From Frigoribacterium faeni (GTDB lineage Bacteria; Actinomycetota; Actinomycetes; Actinomycetales; Microbacteriaceae), in assembly GCF_007988805.1 (NCBI RefSeq), contig NZ_BJUV01000023.1, positions 1-43,075 on the forward strand: DNA of 43,075 nt, read 5' to 3'. Within the stretch, counting starts at the first letter, position 1, and each line of letters opens with the position of its first letter. The translations under genes were made by a program, and so were the position numbers. Under the pieces are notes generated by a model. The model saw only the letters and a list, made by a program, of their open reading frames with translations, searched no databases and was not told where the DNA came from. Shown in pieces: positions 1 to 11,549 of this stretch.

Positions 1-791
1 GCGAACGCGCCGTCGAGCCACTCGCCGGCGCCCGCGGCGCCGCCGGCGTCGGTCACGCGCGCCAGCAGCTCGAGGGCCGCCTCGTTGGCGCCGCCGTGCA
101 GCGGCCCCTTGAGCGCGCCGATGGCGCCGACGACGGACGAGTGCAGGTCGGAGAGCGTCGAGGCGATCACCCTGGCCGTGAACGTCGACGCGTTGAACGA
201 GTGCTCGGCGTAGAGCACCATCGAGACGTCGAACGCCTCGACGTCGAGCGGGTCGGCCTCGCGGCCGAAGACCTGGTGCAGGAAGTCGGCGCTGTAGCCG
301 AGGTCGTCGCGGGGCGCCACCGGGGGCAGGTCGTGGCGTCGGCGCTGGTCGTAGGCGATGACGGCCGGCAGGACGGCGAAGAGCCGGGTGGCCAGACGGC
401 GGGTCTCGGCGGCGTCGTACTCGCCGGGGGCCGTGCTCCGTTCGGGCTGGGCGGCGCCGAGGGCGCTGACGGCGGTGCGGACGACGTCCATCGGGTGGGC
501 CGAGGTGGGGATGAGGTCGATGACGTGCAGCAGACCGGGGGCGAGCGATCGCGCCGCGCGGAGCTCGGCGTCGAACGCGGCCCGTTCGGCGGCGGTGGGC
601 AGCTCGCCGTGCAGCAGCAGGTGGGCGACGTCCTCGATGTCGCGCCCGGCCGCGAGCTGCTGCACGGGATAGCCGCGGTAGAGCAGCGAGTTGCTCGCCG
701 CGTCGACCTTCGACACGGCGGTCCGGTCGACGACGACGCCGGCGAGCCCCTTGTGCAGATCGACGGTCGGGGCGGTGGTGGTGTCGCTCAT
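1..791 (-). CDS. prpC: 2-methylcitrate synthase (citrate synthase family), 3' end cut by window edge
   Basis: Condenses propionyl-CoA with oxaloacetate in the methylcitrate cycle that removes propionate in the cytoplasm. The visible 263 residues start MSDTTTAPTVDLHKGLAGVV and carry the citrate synthase signature GPLHGGANEA near the cut end, which holds one catalytic histidine. The second histidine and the catalytic aspartate lie beyond the window, so about 110 C-terminal residues are missing if the protein has the usual 370-390. The ATG at 791 has a good ribosome site (GAAGGAG). It is the last gene of a prpD-prpB-prpC run, 97 bases after prpB. Plain citrate synthase is the alternative; the PrpB and PrpD neighbours favour methylcitrate synthase. 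Confidence 0.93.
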   Translation of the reverse strand, partial: MSDTTTAPTVDLHKGLAGVVVDRTAVSKVDAASNSLLYRGYPVQQLAAGRDIEDVAHLLLHGELPTAAERAAFDAELRAARSLAPGLLHVIDLIPTSAHPMDVVRTAVSALGAAQPERSTAPGEYDAAETRRLATRLFAVLPAVIAYDQRRRHDLPPVAPRDDLGYSADFLHQVFGREADPLDVEAFDVSMVLYAEHSFNASTFTARVIASTLSDLHSSVVGAIGALKGPLHGGANEAALELLARVTDAGGAAGAGEWLDGAF

Positions 792-881
792 GGTCACTCC
801 TTCGTGAACAGATCGGTGTCGCATCGTGTCGCATCGGGGTGCCTCGTGTCGACCCCCGTTGCTGCCTTCCGGGAGGCGCGG

Positions 882-1781
882 TCAGCGCTCCACGGTGAAG
901 TCGAAGACGTTCGAGTCGAACGTCGAGTAGCCCTGGTAGTCGATCAGGTCGTAGAGATCGCTGCGGTGCTGCATCCGCGTGAGCAGCGCCTCCTGGGTGC
1001 CGGAGGCCGAGATCTCGTCCAGCCCGCGCGCCGCCTCGCCCATCGCGAGGCGGAGCAGCGTGACCGGGTAGATGACCACCCGCACGCCGGCGTCGCGCAG
1101 CTGGTCGGCCGTGTGCAGCCGCCCCTTGCCGAACTCGGTCATGTTGGCGAGCACCGGGACGTCGACCGCCCGCGCGACGGCCTCGAACTCGTCGAGGCCG
1201 GTCATCGCCTCGGGGAACACGGCGTCGGCTCCCGCGTCGACCAGCGCCTTCGCCCGGTCGACCGCGGCCGCCAGCCCGTCGACGGCCCGGACGTCGGTGC
1301 GGGCCATGATCAGCAGGTCGGGGTCGCGTCGGCCGTCGGCCGCGGCCCGGATCCGCTTCAGGGCCGTGTCGAGGTCGACCACGGCCTTGCCGTCGAGGTG
1401 GCCGCAGCGCTTCGGGTTGACCTGGTCCTCGATGTGCAGCCCGGCGACCCCGGCGTCCTCCATCGTCTGCACCGTGCGGGCCGCGTTCATCGGCTCCCCG
1501 AAGCCGGTGTCGGCGTCGACGAGCGTCGGCAGGTCGGTCATCCGGGCGATCTGATGCGCGCGCTGGGCGACCTCGGTCAGCGTGGTGAGCCCGATGTCGG
1601 GCAGGCCGAGGTCGGCGCTGACCACGGCCCCCGAGACGTAGACGCCCTCGAAGCCCTTCCGCTCGATCAGACGGGCGCTGAGCGGGTTGAACGCGCCCGG
1701 CAGGCGGAGCAGCCCGTCGCCGGCGAGGCGCTCGCGGAACCGGCGTCGCTTCTCGGCGGGGGTCAGGGTCGAGTACAGCAT
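882..1781 (-). CDS. prpB: Methylisocitrate lyase
   Basis: Cleaves 2-methylisocitrate to pyruvate and succinate, the last step of the methylcitrate cycle. The 299-residue protein has the usual family length and contains the isocitrate lyase/PEP mutase superfamily active-site motif with catalytic cysteine (NPKRCGH, about residue 120), plus DADTGFG, a metal-binding region. The ATG at 1781 overlaps the prpD stop by one base (TGATG), so it is translationally coupled to prpD. A copy of the dispersed GC-rich repeat (872-880) lies directly after the stop codon. Confidence 0.95.
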   Translation of the reverse strand: MLYSTLTPAEKRRRFRERLAGDGLLRLPGAFNPLSARLIERKGFEGVYVSGAVVSADLGLPDIGLTTLTEVAQRAHQIARMTDLPTLVDADTGFGEPMNAARTVQTMEDAGVAGLHIEDQVNPKRCGHLDGKAVVDLDTALKRIRAAADGRRDPDLLIMARTDVRAVDGLAAAVDRAKALVDAGADAVFPEAMTGLDEFEAVARAVDVPVLANMTEFGKGRLHTADQLRDAGVRVVIYPVTLLRLAMGEAARGLDEISASGTQEALLTRMQHRSDLYDLIDYQGYSTFDSNVFDFTVER

Positions 1782-3337
1782 CAGAACAGCCCGCCGGGCA
1801 CGGCCTCGTCGGCCGACCGCAGCGCCCCGGGAGGCGCGGTGAGGGTCAGCCGCTGGAGCTCGCCCGCCCCCAGCTCGGGGAGGCGCTGCGCGGTGTCGAG
1901 GAACCTCTCGACCTCGTCGTCGGCGAGCACCCCCGTGGCGAGGGTGCGGAACTTCCGCAGGTAGTCGGCGCGCGCGAACGGGCGGGCGCCGAGAGGGTGC
2001 GCGTCGGCCACGGCGATCTCGTCGACGAGGCGCCGCCCGTCCGCGAGCTCGACCTCGATGCGCCCGCCGAACGCCTTCTCGGTCGGGTCGATCGAGTGGT
2101 AGCGGCGGGTCCACTCGGGGTCCTCCGCGGTCGTGATGCGCCGCCAGAGGGCGACCGTGTCGGCGCGGCCGGCGCGCTCGGGCGCGTAGCTGCGCTCGTG
2201 GTGCCACTCGCCGTCCTGCAGGGCCACGGCCACGATGTACGGGATGGAGTGGTCGAGCGTCTCGCGGCTGGCCGTCGGATCGTACTTCTGCGGGTCGCCG
2301 GCGCCCGAGCCGATCACGACGTGCGTGTGGTGGCTGGTGTGCAGCACGATCGACGCGACGGCCTCGGGGTCGCGCAGCTCGGGGTGCTCGCGGCCGAGAC
2401 GACGGGCGAGGTCGATCCAGGCCTGGGCCTGGTACTCGGCGCTGTGCTCCTTCGTGTAGCTGTCGAGGATCGCCCGCTTCGACTCGCCCGCGCCGGGCAG
2501 CGGCACCTCGTAGTGCGCGTCGGGGCCGTCGAGCAGCCAGGCGATGACGCCGTCCTCGCCCTCGTAGATCGGGCTGGGGCTGGTCTGCCCGCGCATCGCC
2601 CGGTCGACGGCCTCGACCGCCTGCTTCCCGGCGAACGCCGGGGCGTAGGCCTTCCAGGTCGAGATGAGCCCCTTGCGCGACTGGCGGGTCGCCGTGGTGG
2701 TGTGCAGGGCCTGGGCGATGGCCTGGGCGATGGTGGCGGCGTCGAGGCCGAGCAGGGCGCCGATGCCGCCGGCGGCGCTGGGGCCGAGGTGGGCGACGTG
2801 GTCGATCTTGTGGGCGTGCAGGCTGATCGCCTTGACGAGGTCGATCTGCAGCTCGTAGCCCGCCGCGAGACCCCTCACGAGCTGCTCGCCGGTCGCGCCG
2901 ACGTGTTGGGCGACCGCGAGCACGGGCGGGATGTTGTCGCCGGGGTGCGAGTACTCGGCGGCGAGGAAGGTGTCGTGGAAGTCGAGCTCGCGCACGGCGA
3001 CGCCGTTCGCCCAGGCGGCCCACTCGGGCTGGATCCGGGTCGACTCGTCGAGCCCGAACACGGTCGATCCCTCTCGGCTGCCGCCTGCGGCGTCGGCCCG
3101 GTGACGGGAGGACTGGAGGCGCGCGGCGGCCTGGGCTCGGGCGGCGGCGACGGGCGCGCGTCCCAGGCTGGCGGCGGCGACGGCCGCGTTGTCGATGACC
3201 CGGTTGACGACCATGTCGACGACGTCGTCGTCGACGGGGACGGGGTCGACGGCGACGGCCGCCAGCTTGGCGGCCAGTTCGTCGGCCCGGGCGAGCGGGT
3301 CGTCGGAGCGGTGGACGTGCACGTCGTTGAGCATCAC
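1781..3337 (-). CDS. prpD: 2-methylcitrate dehydratase, MmgE/PrpD family
   Basis: Dehydrates 2-methylcitrate in the methylcitrate cycle. The 518-residue protein has typical PrpD features: [28 protein letters not shown] near residue 110, the [23 protein letters not shown] stretch, and a C-terminal half running to GGLF. The first codon is taken as GTG 3337 because a TAGAGT -10 box (complement of 3345-3350) lies only seven bases upstream, which is how leaderless actinobacterial mRNAs look. ATG 3334 is the alternative. First gene of the prpDBC operon; no prpR-type regulator lies beside it. Confidence 0.93.
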   Translation of the reverse strand: MMLNDVHVHRSDDPLARADELAAKLAAVAVDPVPVDDDVVDMVVNRVIDNAAVAAASLGRAPVAAARAQAAARLQSSRHRADAAGGSREGSTVFGLDESTRIQPEWAAWANGVAVRELDFHDTFLAAEYSHPGDNIPPVLAVAQHVGATGEQLVRGLAAGYELQIDLVKAISLHAHKIDHVAHLGPSAAGGIGALLGLDAATIAQAIAQALHTTTATRQSRKGLISTWKAYAPAFAGKQAVEAVDRAMRGQTSPSPIYEGEDGVIAWLLDGPDAHYEVPLPGAGESKRAILDSYTKEHSAEYQAQAWIDLARRLGREHPELRDPEAVASIVLHTSHHTHVVIGSGAGDPQKYDPTASRETLDHSIPYIVAVALQDGEWHHERSYAPERAGRADTVALWRRITTAEDPEWTRRYHSIDPTEKAFGGRIEVELADGRRLVDEIAVADAHPLGARPFARADYLRKFRTLATGVLADDEVERFLDTAQRLPELGAGELQRLTLTAPPGALRSADEAVPGGLF

Positions 3338-3344
3338 GCCCTCG

Positions 3345-3350
3345 ACTCTA
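3345..3350 (-). promoter_or_regulatory. -10 box of prpDBC, probably leaderless
   Basis: TAGAGT on the minus strand, seven bases before GTG 3337. No Shine-Dalgarno sequence fits between, so transcription probably begins at or next to the start codon. Confidence 0.6.
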
Positions 3351-3397
3351 GGCGTGCGCGCCGGGGATGCGCGAGACGACGACGGCCGGGCGCGGAC

Positions 3398-4327
3398 TCA
3401 GGGCCGGACGGCGGCGGTGGGCGCCGGCCGCGCCACGACGACGGCGACGACCCCGGCGAGCACGAGCGCGAGCCCGAGCCAGCCGGGCGCGGAGAGCCGC
3501 TCGCCGACGACGATCACCGCGAGGAGGGTCGCCACGAACGGCTCGAGCAGGGTCACCGTCGTGGCCCGCGAGCCCGGCACGGTGCGGAGGCCGCGGCCGA
3601 AGGCGAGGTAAGCGACGAACATCGGGCCGAGGGCGAGGTACGCGGCGATGCCGATCGATCCGCCCGACTGCAGCAGCGGGGCGCCGGTGAGCATCAGCAC
3701 CGGGGCAAGCAGCACGGCGCCGACCCCGAACTGGGCCGCCATCGCCCCGCGTGACGGATGCCCCTCGTGCATCAGCCGCCCGGCGGTGTACGTGTAACCG
3801 GCATAGGCGAGGCCGGCGAGCAGCCCGAGGGCGACGCCGGCGACCAGGTCGCCCGACTCGCCCGAGCCGCCGCCGACCGACGCGGCCGACGCGTCGGGGC
3901 CGTGGCCGAACACGGCGAGCAGCGCGACTCCGACGACGGCCGCACCGGCCGACGCCGCCCAGCGGGGATCCATCCGACGCCGACGCTCGGGCGGGTCGAC
4001 GAACCGCTCGAGCAGCGCCGCGAAGACGGGCGCCGTGCCGAGCGCGACCACGTTGCCGATCGCCACGCCGGCCAGCGACATCGACGAGTAGAACGCGAGC
4101 GGGTACGCGACGACCCCGAGCGCTCCCGGGAGGATCCAGCGCCAGCTGCGCGCGCCTCCTCGGAGCACCCCCGCGGTGAGCCGCGGCGCGGTCAGGGCGA
4201 GCAGCAGACCGCCGACGCACATCGTGGCCGCTCCGGTGGCGAGCGGGCCGACGTCGGCCGGGAGCAGGCTCGCGGCGGTGCCGGTGGTGCCCCAGAGGAG
4301 CGCGGCGAGCACGATGGCGTACATCAC
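3398..4327 (-). CDS. EamA/DMT-superfamily transporter
   Basis: Inner-membrane transporter of the drug/metabolite superfamily; substrate unknown. The 309 residues form about ten hydrophobic helices in two EamA halves (roughly 1-145 and 160-305). Typical signs are LLWGTTGTAASLLP near the start, ERFVDPPER between helices and the LEPFVATLLAVIVVGERLS stretch near residue 260, which is characteristic of EamA proteins. Start GTG 4327 or ATG 4324 follows a TACGAT -10 box (complement of 4333-4338) by 5 or 8 bases, so it is probably leaderless. It lies 60 bases from prpD and has its own promoter, so involvement in propionate use is not implied. Confidence 0.88.
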   Translation of the reverse strand: MMYAIVLAALLWGTTGTAASLLPADVGPLATGAATMCVGGLLLALTAPRLTAGVLRGGARSWRWILPGALGVVAYPLAFYSSMSLAGVAIGNVVALGTAPVFAALLERFVDPPERRRRMDPRWAASAGAAVVGVALLAVFGHGPDASAASVGGGSGESGDLVAGVALGLLAGLAYAGYTYTAGRLMHEGHPSRGAMAAQFGVGAVLLAPVLMLTGAPLLQSGGSIGIAAYLALGPMFVAYLAFGRGLRTVPGSRATTVTLLEPFVATLLAVIVVGERLSAPGWLGLALVLAGVVAVVVARPAPTAAVRP

Positions 4328-4401
4328 CCGTCATCGTAGGGCCTCCGGCGGGGTCCGCTGGGGGCGTCCGCAGCGCGCGTCCGCCGGCGCCGGGCACGGC
4401 C

Positions 4402-4477
4402 GAGGAGGCGCGGCGCGGGTCAGGAGGCGCTGCGCCGGTCAGGAGGCGCGGCGCCGTTCAGGAGGCGCTGCCCACCG
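4402..4477. repeat. Four tandem 19-bp copies of the dispersed GC-rich repeat
   Basis: The word GGAGGCG begins at 4404, 4423, 4442 and 4461, an exact 19-bp period. Each unit reads roughly TCAGGAGGCGCKGCGCCGG. The last unit contains the stop codon and final residues of the acyl-CoA synthetase (TCA 4458-4460 is its TGA), so the array looks like a repeated duplication of that gene's end. On the minus strand the second and third units also begin with TGA. Confidence 0.9.
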
Positions 4478-6044
4478 CCTCCTGGGCGCTGAACCGCTCG
4501 ACGAGGGCCCGTTTGAGGATCTTGCCGCTGGGTCCGAGCGGGAGCGCCTCGACGACGTGCACGACGCGGGGGAACTTGTAGGCGGCGATCTCGTCGGAGA
4601 CGAAGCGGACGAGCTCGTCGGGCTCGACCGTCGCGCCCTCGCGGAGGACGACGGCCGCCTCGATCTCCTGGCCGTGCAGCTCGTGGGGCACGCCGAAGAC
4701 GGCGGCCATGGTCACGTCGGGGTGCTGGGCGAGGACCTCCTCGACCTGGCGCGGGTACACGTTGTAGCCGTTGCGGATGATCATGTCCTTGGTGCGGTCG
4801 ACGATCGTGAGGTAGCCGTCGTCGTCCTTCGTGCCGAGGTCGCCGGTGCGGAACCAGCCGTCGACGATCGCCTCGGCGGTGTCCTCGGGCCGGTTCAGGT
4901 AGCCGTTCATCAGGTTGTGTCCGCGGATGACGAGCTCGCCGATCTCGCCGTGCGGGAGCAGGGCGATCGAGTCGGTCACGGCCGGGTCGGCGATCTCGAC
5001 GTCGACGCCCCAGATCGGGGTGCCGATGGTTCCCGGACGAGGGGTGCGCCCGACGTGGTTGAAGGTGGCGACGGGCGAGGTCTCGGTGAGGCCGTATCCC
5101 TCGTGCAGGGGCGCGCCGTAGACCTGCTCGAAGCGCTGGAGCACCGCCAGGGGCAGGGAGGCGCCGCCCGAGATCGCGTAGCGGAGGCGCGGGCGGGCCT
5201 CCGAGCGGGTGGCGGCGTCGAGCAGCGCCATGTACATCGTCGGCACGCCCATGAAGACGGCGCAACCGTGCTCGACCATGGCGGCGAGCGCGGCGTCGCC
5301 GTCGAACCGCGGGAGCATGACGATGGTGGCGCCGGCGCGGAACCCGGTGTTCATGGTGCAGGTCTGCCCGAAGGTGTGGAACAGCGGCAGGGCGCCGAGC
5401 AGGACGTCGCCGCGGGTGATGTCGAAGGTGCTCATCAGGTTGGTGTTGACCTGCTCGAGCAGCGCGAAGTGCGAGCCCTCGGCGCCCTTCGGCTGGCCGG
5501 TGGTGCCGCTCGTGTAGAGGATGGTGGCGGTGTCGAACGGGTCGCGGGGCACGTAGGTGTCGAGCGGCTCGGCGGTCTCGGCGAGCGCCTCCAGCCGGTC
5601 GTGTCCGGTGCCGTGCGGGTCGACGCTGGAGTCGGGGGCGAGCACGGTGACCACGTCGACGCCGGCCAGCGCGGCGCCGGCGGCGCCCTCGCCGAGCAGG
5701 GGTGCGGCGCAGACGAGGATGGTCGCGCCGCTGTCGCGGAGGACGTACTCGATCTCGTGGCGCTTGAGCAGGGCGTGGACGGGCACCGCGACGGCGCCGA
5801 GGGCGAGGGTGGCGTAGTAGACGCGGGGGAAGTCAGCGACGTTGGGCACGAGCATGGCGACGCGGTCGCCCTCTCCGACGCCCTTCTCGCGCAGGGCTCC
5901 GGCGTAGGCGAGGGTCTGGCTCCAGAGCTCGGCGTAGGAGGTGCGCTGGGCTCCCACGATGACGGCGACGTCGTCGGGGTAGCGGGCCGCCGATTCGGCG
6001 AGGATGGCGGCGACCGACGCGGTCGCGCGAGAGGGTGTGCTCAT
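4458..6044 (-). CDS. Acyl-CoA synthetase (AMP-forming, fatty-acid ligase type)
   Basis: Activates a carboxylic acid, probably a medium- or long-chain fatty acid, through an acyl-adenylate to its CoA thioester. The 528 residues carry the AMP-binding P-loop motif (ILYTSGTTGQPKG, about residues 174-186), GYGLTETSP (A5), GWFRTGDLG (A7), DRTKDMIIRNGYNVYPRQVEE (A8 hinge) and PSGKILKR (A10 catalytic lysine) close to the C-terminus. All core motifs are intact and length is normal. The ATG at 6044 has upstream GGAGACGGAG and a TATGAT -10. Substrate cannot be read from sequence; aromatic or propionate ligases are alternatives. Confidence 0.9.
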   Translation of the reverse strand: MSTPSRATASVAAILAESAARYPDDVAVIVGAQRTSYAELWSQTLAYAGALREKGVGEGDRVAMLVPNVADFPRVYYATLALGAVAVPVHALLKRHEIEYVLRDSGATILVCAAPLLGEGAAGAALAGVDVVTVLAPDSSVDPHGTGHDRLEALAETAEPLDTYVPRDPFDTATILYTSGTTGQPKGAEGSHFALLEQVNTNLMSTFDITRGDVLLGALPLFHTFGQTCTMNTGFRAGATIVMLPRFDGDAALAAMVEHGCAVFMGVPTMYMALLDAATRSEARPRLRYAISGGASLPLAVLQRFEQVYGAPLHEGYGLTETSPVATFNHVGRTPRPGTIGTPIWGVDVEIADPAVTDSIALLPHGEIGELVIRGHNLMNGYLNRPEDTAEAIVDGWFRTGDLGTKDDDGYLTIVDRTKDMIIRNGYNVYPRQVEEVLAQHPDVTMAAVFGVPHELHGQEIEAAVVLREGATVEPDELVRFVSDEIAAYKFPRVVHVVEALPLGPSGKILKRALVERFSAQEAVGSAS

Positions 6045-6075
6045 GTCCTGGTGTTCTCCGTCTCCGTTGACGACT

Positions 6076-6087
6076 AATCCTTCAGGA
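6076..6087 (-). promoter_or_regulatory. Small inverted repeat in the acyl-CoA synthetase leader
   Basis: ATCCT-GA-AGGAT on the minus strand lies just downstream of the TATGAT -10 box of the acyl-CoA synthetase gene, where a repressor such as a TetR-type protein could bind. It is short and could be chance. Confidence 0.25.
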
Positions 6088-6163
6088 TCATACGCCGCGC
6101 CGCCACACCCTCACTCCGGGGTCACGCCGCTCCGCCGCCGGCTCCCGCCCGGTCGTCGGGCTC

Positions 6164-6673
6164 TCAGTCGAAGCTGCCGCCGCCGTCGGCGTCGCGCGGC
6201 CAGTGACTCCTCCCCTGGCCCCGTCCGCTGAGGTTCAGCCGTCCGGCTCCGGGGCGGCCGCGCCTGACCGGGGCCGGGCTCGCCGGGGGTTCGGGCTCGC
6301 GGGCGTAGCCGCTGCGGACTCGGGCCCGATGGACCGGCTGGACCCAGCCGAGCTCCCGGACCGGCTGGCCGTCGCGCCAGGTGGTGCGCCATTCGTCGAC
6401 GGCCTGGTCGACGAGGTCGAGCCAGTCGTCGGCGAGGAAGTGGTAGCGGGTGGGGCCGTCCTCGAGCACCCTGGTGAAGCCCGACTCCTTGAGGACGCCG
6501 AGGTGGTGGGAGACGCTGGACCAGCCCTTGCCCATGTTGTCGTAGACCATCGTGGCGATGTCTCCCGACGAGGCCGCGCCCTGGCACAGCAACTCGACGA
6601 TGTAGTGGCGGACGGGGTCGCTCAGTACGACGAACGGGCTCACGCGGCGCGACCGGCCGCCGCGCGGGCTCAT
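6164..6673 (-). CDS. ArsR-family winged-helix transcriptional regulator
   Basis: Residues about 10-90 form a winged helix-turn-helix: LSDPVRHYIVELLCQGAASSGDIA, then the recognition helix GWSSVSHHLGVLKESGF and the wing VLEDGPTRYHFLADDW. The classical metal site ELCVCDL is absent, so this is not a typical metal sensor. Total length of 169 exceeds the usual 100-120. The last 70 residues are low-complexity (Pro, Arg, Gly, Ser) and end DADGGGSFD. The gene is divergent from hrpA, and its upstream region is the 7-copy palindrome array whose nearest core begins 70 bases before its start. Autoregulation through those sites is a guess. Confidence 0.85.
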   Translation of the reverse strand: MSPRGGRSRRVSPFVVLSDPVRHYIVELLCQGAASSGDIATMVYDNMGKGWSSVSHHLGVLKESGFTRVLEDGPTRYHFLADDWLDLVDQAVDEWRTTWRDGQPVRELGWVQPVHRARVRSGYAREPEPPASPAPVRRGRPGAGRLNLSGRGQGRSHWPRDADGGGSFD

Positions 6674-6742
6674 CGTCGGCGCATTCGGTCGGGGCCTCGG
6701 GTGGCCGGTGCGGCGTGCGTTCGAGGTCGCGTGCTCGCTCTC

Positions 6743-6911
6743 GAGCTATTACGCATCCATGCGCAGCAGTCCGACCAGGCACAGCGAGAGCCCTCCGGAC
6801 GCGTCCGCGCTGTCGAGCTATTACGCATCCATGCGCAGCCCACCGACCACACACGGCGACAGCCCTCCGAACCCGTCCGCGCTGTCGAGCTATTACGCAT
6901 CCATGCGCAGC
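6743..6911 (+). repeat. Palindromic repeat array A: three copies, 72-bp period
   Basis: Cores beginning GAGCTATTACGCATC at 6743, 6815 and 6887 are identical over at least 23 bases. Each is followed by CATGCGCAGC, an imperfect second half of a palindrome. The period is exactly 72 bp, and the first two full units are about 87 percent identical by eye, so spacers are repeated too, unlike a CRISPR. The cores are AT-richer than their surroundings. The region has open frames in several phases, as expected in GC-rich DNA; I do not call a gene here. Confidence 0.93.
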
Positions 6912-7013
6912 AGTCGCTCTCCCGCCGTGCATGACGGCTCATTGCCGGACTCTCATCCCGGCCCCTCCCCGCTCTCATGAACTCGACGTCACCGAATCCG
7001 CGCCCGAGCCCGC

Positions 7014-7320
7014 TACGCATCGATGCGTAACAGCTCCACAGCAGACGCACGTCCTGTCCACGCACGACAGCACGGAACCCGCCACCCCGCCGCTCCCCGA
7101 ACCCACTACGCATCGATGCGTAACAGCTCGAAAGCAGACGCACGCCTCGATCCCGAAGACGACGACCGAGCCCACCGACTCCAGCCCGCCACTCCCCGAG
7201 CCCGCTCCGCATCGATGCGTAGTAGCTCGCCCGTAGACGCACGCCCTGTCCACGCGCGACAGCACGGAACCCGCCACCCCGCCGCTCCCCGAACCCGCTA
7301 CGCATCGATGCGTAATAGCT
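7014..7320 (-). repeat. Palindromic repeat array B: four copies in opposite orientation, 93/99/93-bp spacing
   Basis: The palindrome TACGCATCGATGCGTA lies at 7014-7029, 7107-7122 and 7299-7314. A one-base variant is at 7206-7221. Each is followed by AACAGCTC or a close variant (AATAGCTC, AGTAGCTC), so the minus strand reads GAGCTATTACGCATC as in array A. Spacers after copies 1 and 3 are nearly identical over about 70 bases, so there is also a 192-bp higher-order repeat. Read in one minus-strand frame the core gives ELLRIDA followed by a stop in three of four copies, which argues against a protein repeat in that frame. Confidence 0.93.
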
Positions 7321-7419
7321 CGCGAGCGAACACGAGTCCGGACGCTGGATCCGCCCGCGGGTAGACCGTGACTCTCGCGCCGACCTCGATGCGCAGACAA
7401 CCCCTGACGCGCGAGCGGA

Positions 7420-7498
7420 CGATGACGCGACAGCAGACGACGGCCCGACAGCGCGACAGCGCGACGGCCCGACAGCGCGACAGCTCGACAGCCTCACG
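7420..7498. repeat. Short tandem repeats of GCGACAGC type
   Basis: The stretch 7420-7498 alternates GCGACAGC and CGACGGCCC, for example CCCGACAGCGCGACAGCG twice within 60 bases. It lies between palindrome array B and the hrpA promoter. No coding function is evident. Together with arrays A and B it fills the 969-bp gap between the ArsR and hrpA start codons. Confidence 0.7.
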
Positions 7499-7627
7499 CG
7501 GGACGGTGAGCGCGAGAGGACCTGCATGACGAGAGAATGCCCCGCGACGCACCCCGCACCTCCTCGGCTCGGTTGCGCCTGGGGAGAACTCGGCGGCGGA
7601 GGCGGCGGGGGACGACTCGTCAGCGCT

Positions 7628-7633
7628 TAAGCT
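7628..7633 (+). promoter_or_regulatory. -10 box of hrpA
   Basis: TAAGCT lies nine bases before ATG 7643. The gap is too short for a normal leader with a ribosome site, so a leaderless or near-leaderless mRNA is likely. Confidence 0.45.
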
Positions 7634-7642
7634 GGAACGCCC

Positions 7643-11512
<3,870 letters not shown>

Positions 11513-11537
11513 GATCCGCGCCGGTCGTCGTCGCCGC

Positions 11538-11543
11538 TAGCCT
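11538..11543 (+). promoter_or_regulatory. -10 box of the LacI-type regulator gene, leaderless
   Basis: TAGCCT lies six bases before ATG 11550 with no room for a ribosome site. This spacing recurs at several genes in the window. Confidence 0.55.
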
Positions 11544-11549
11544 GGTGCG

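Noticed and set aside
882-3023. 713-codon minus-strand frame as one fused protein
   Set aside because: Only its last 299 codons are PrpB; the earlier part is out of frame with PrpD and has the Arg/Pro-rich look of a shadow frame.
6743-7320. CRISPR array
   Set aside because: The spacers are themselves repeated (about 87 percent identity by eye in array A, near-identical blocks in array B), spacing is 72-99 bp with a short core, orientation flips, and no cas genes are near.
6670-7527. 285-codon minus-strand reading frame as a gene
   Set aside because: It covers repeats and low-complexity DNA, overlaps the ArsR start, lacks a ribosome site, and other frames are equally open, as expected in GC-rich DNA.
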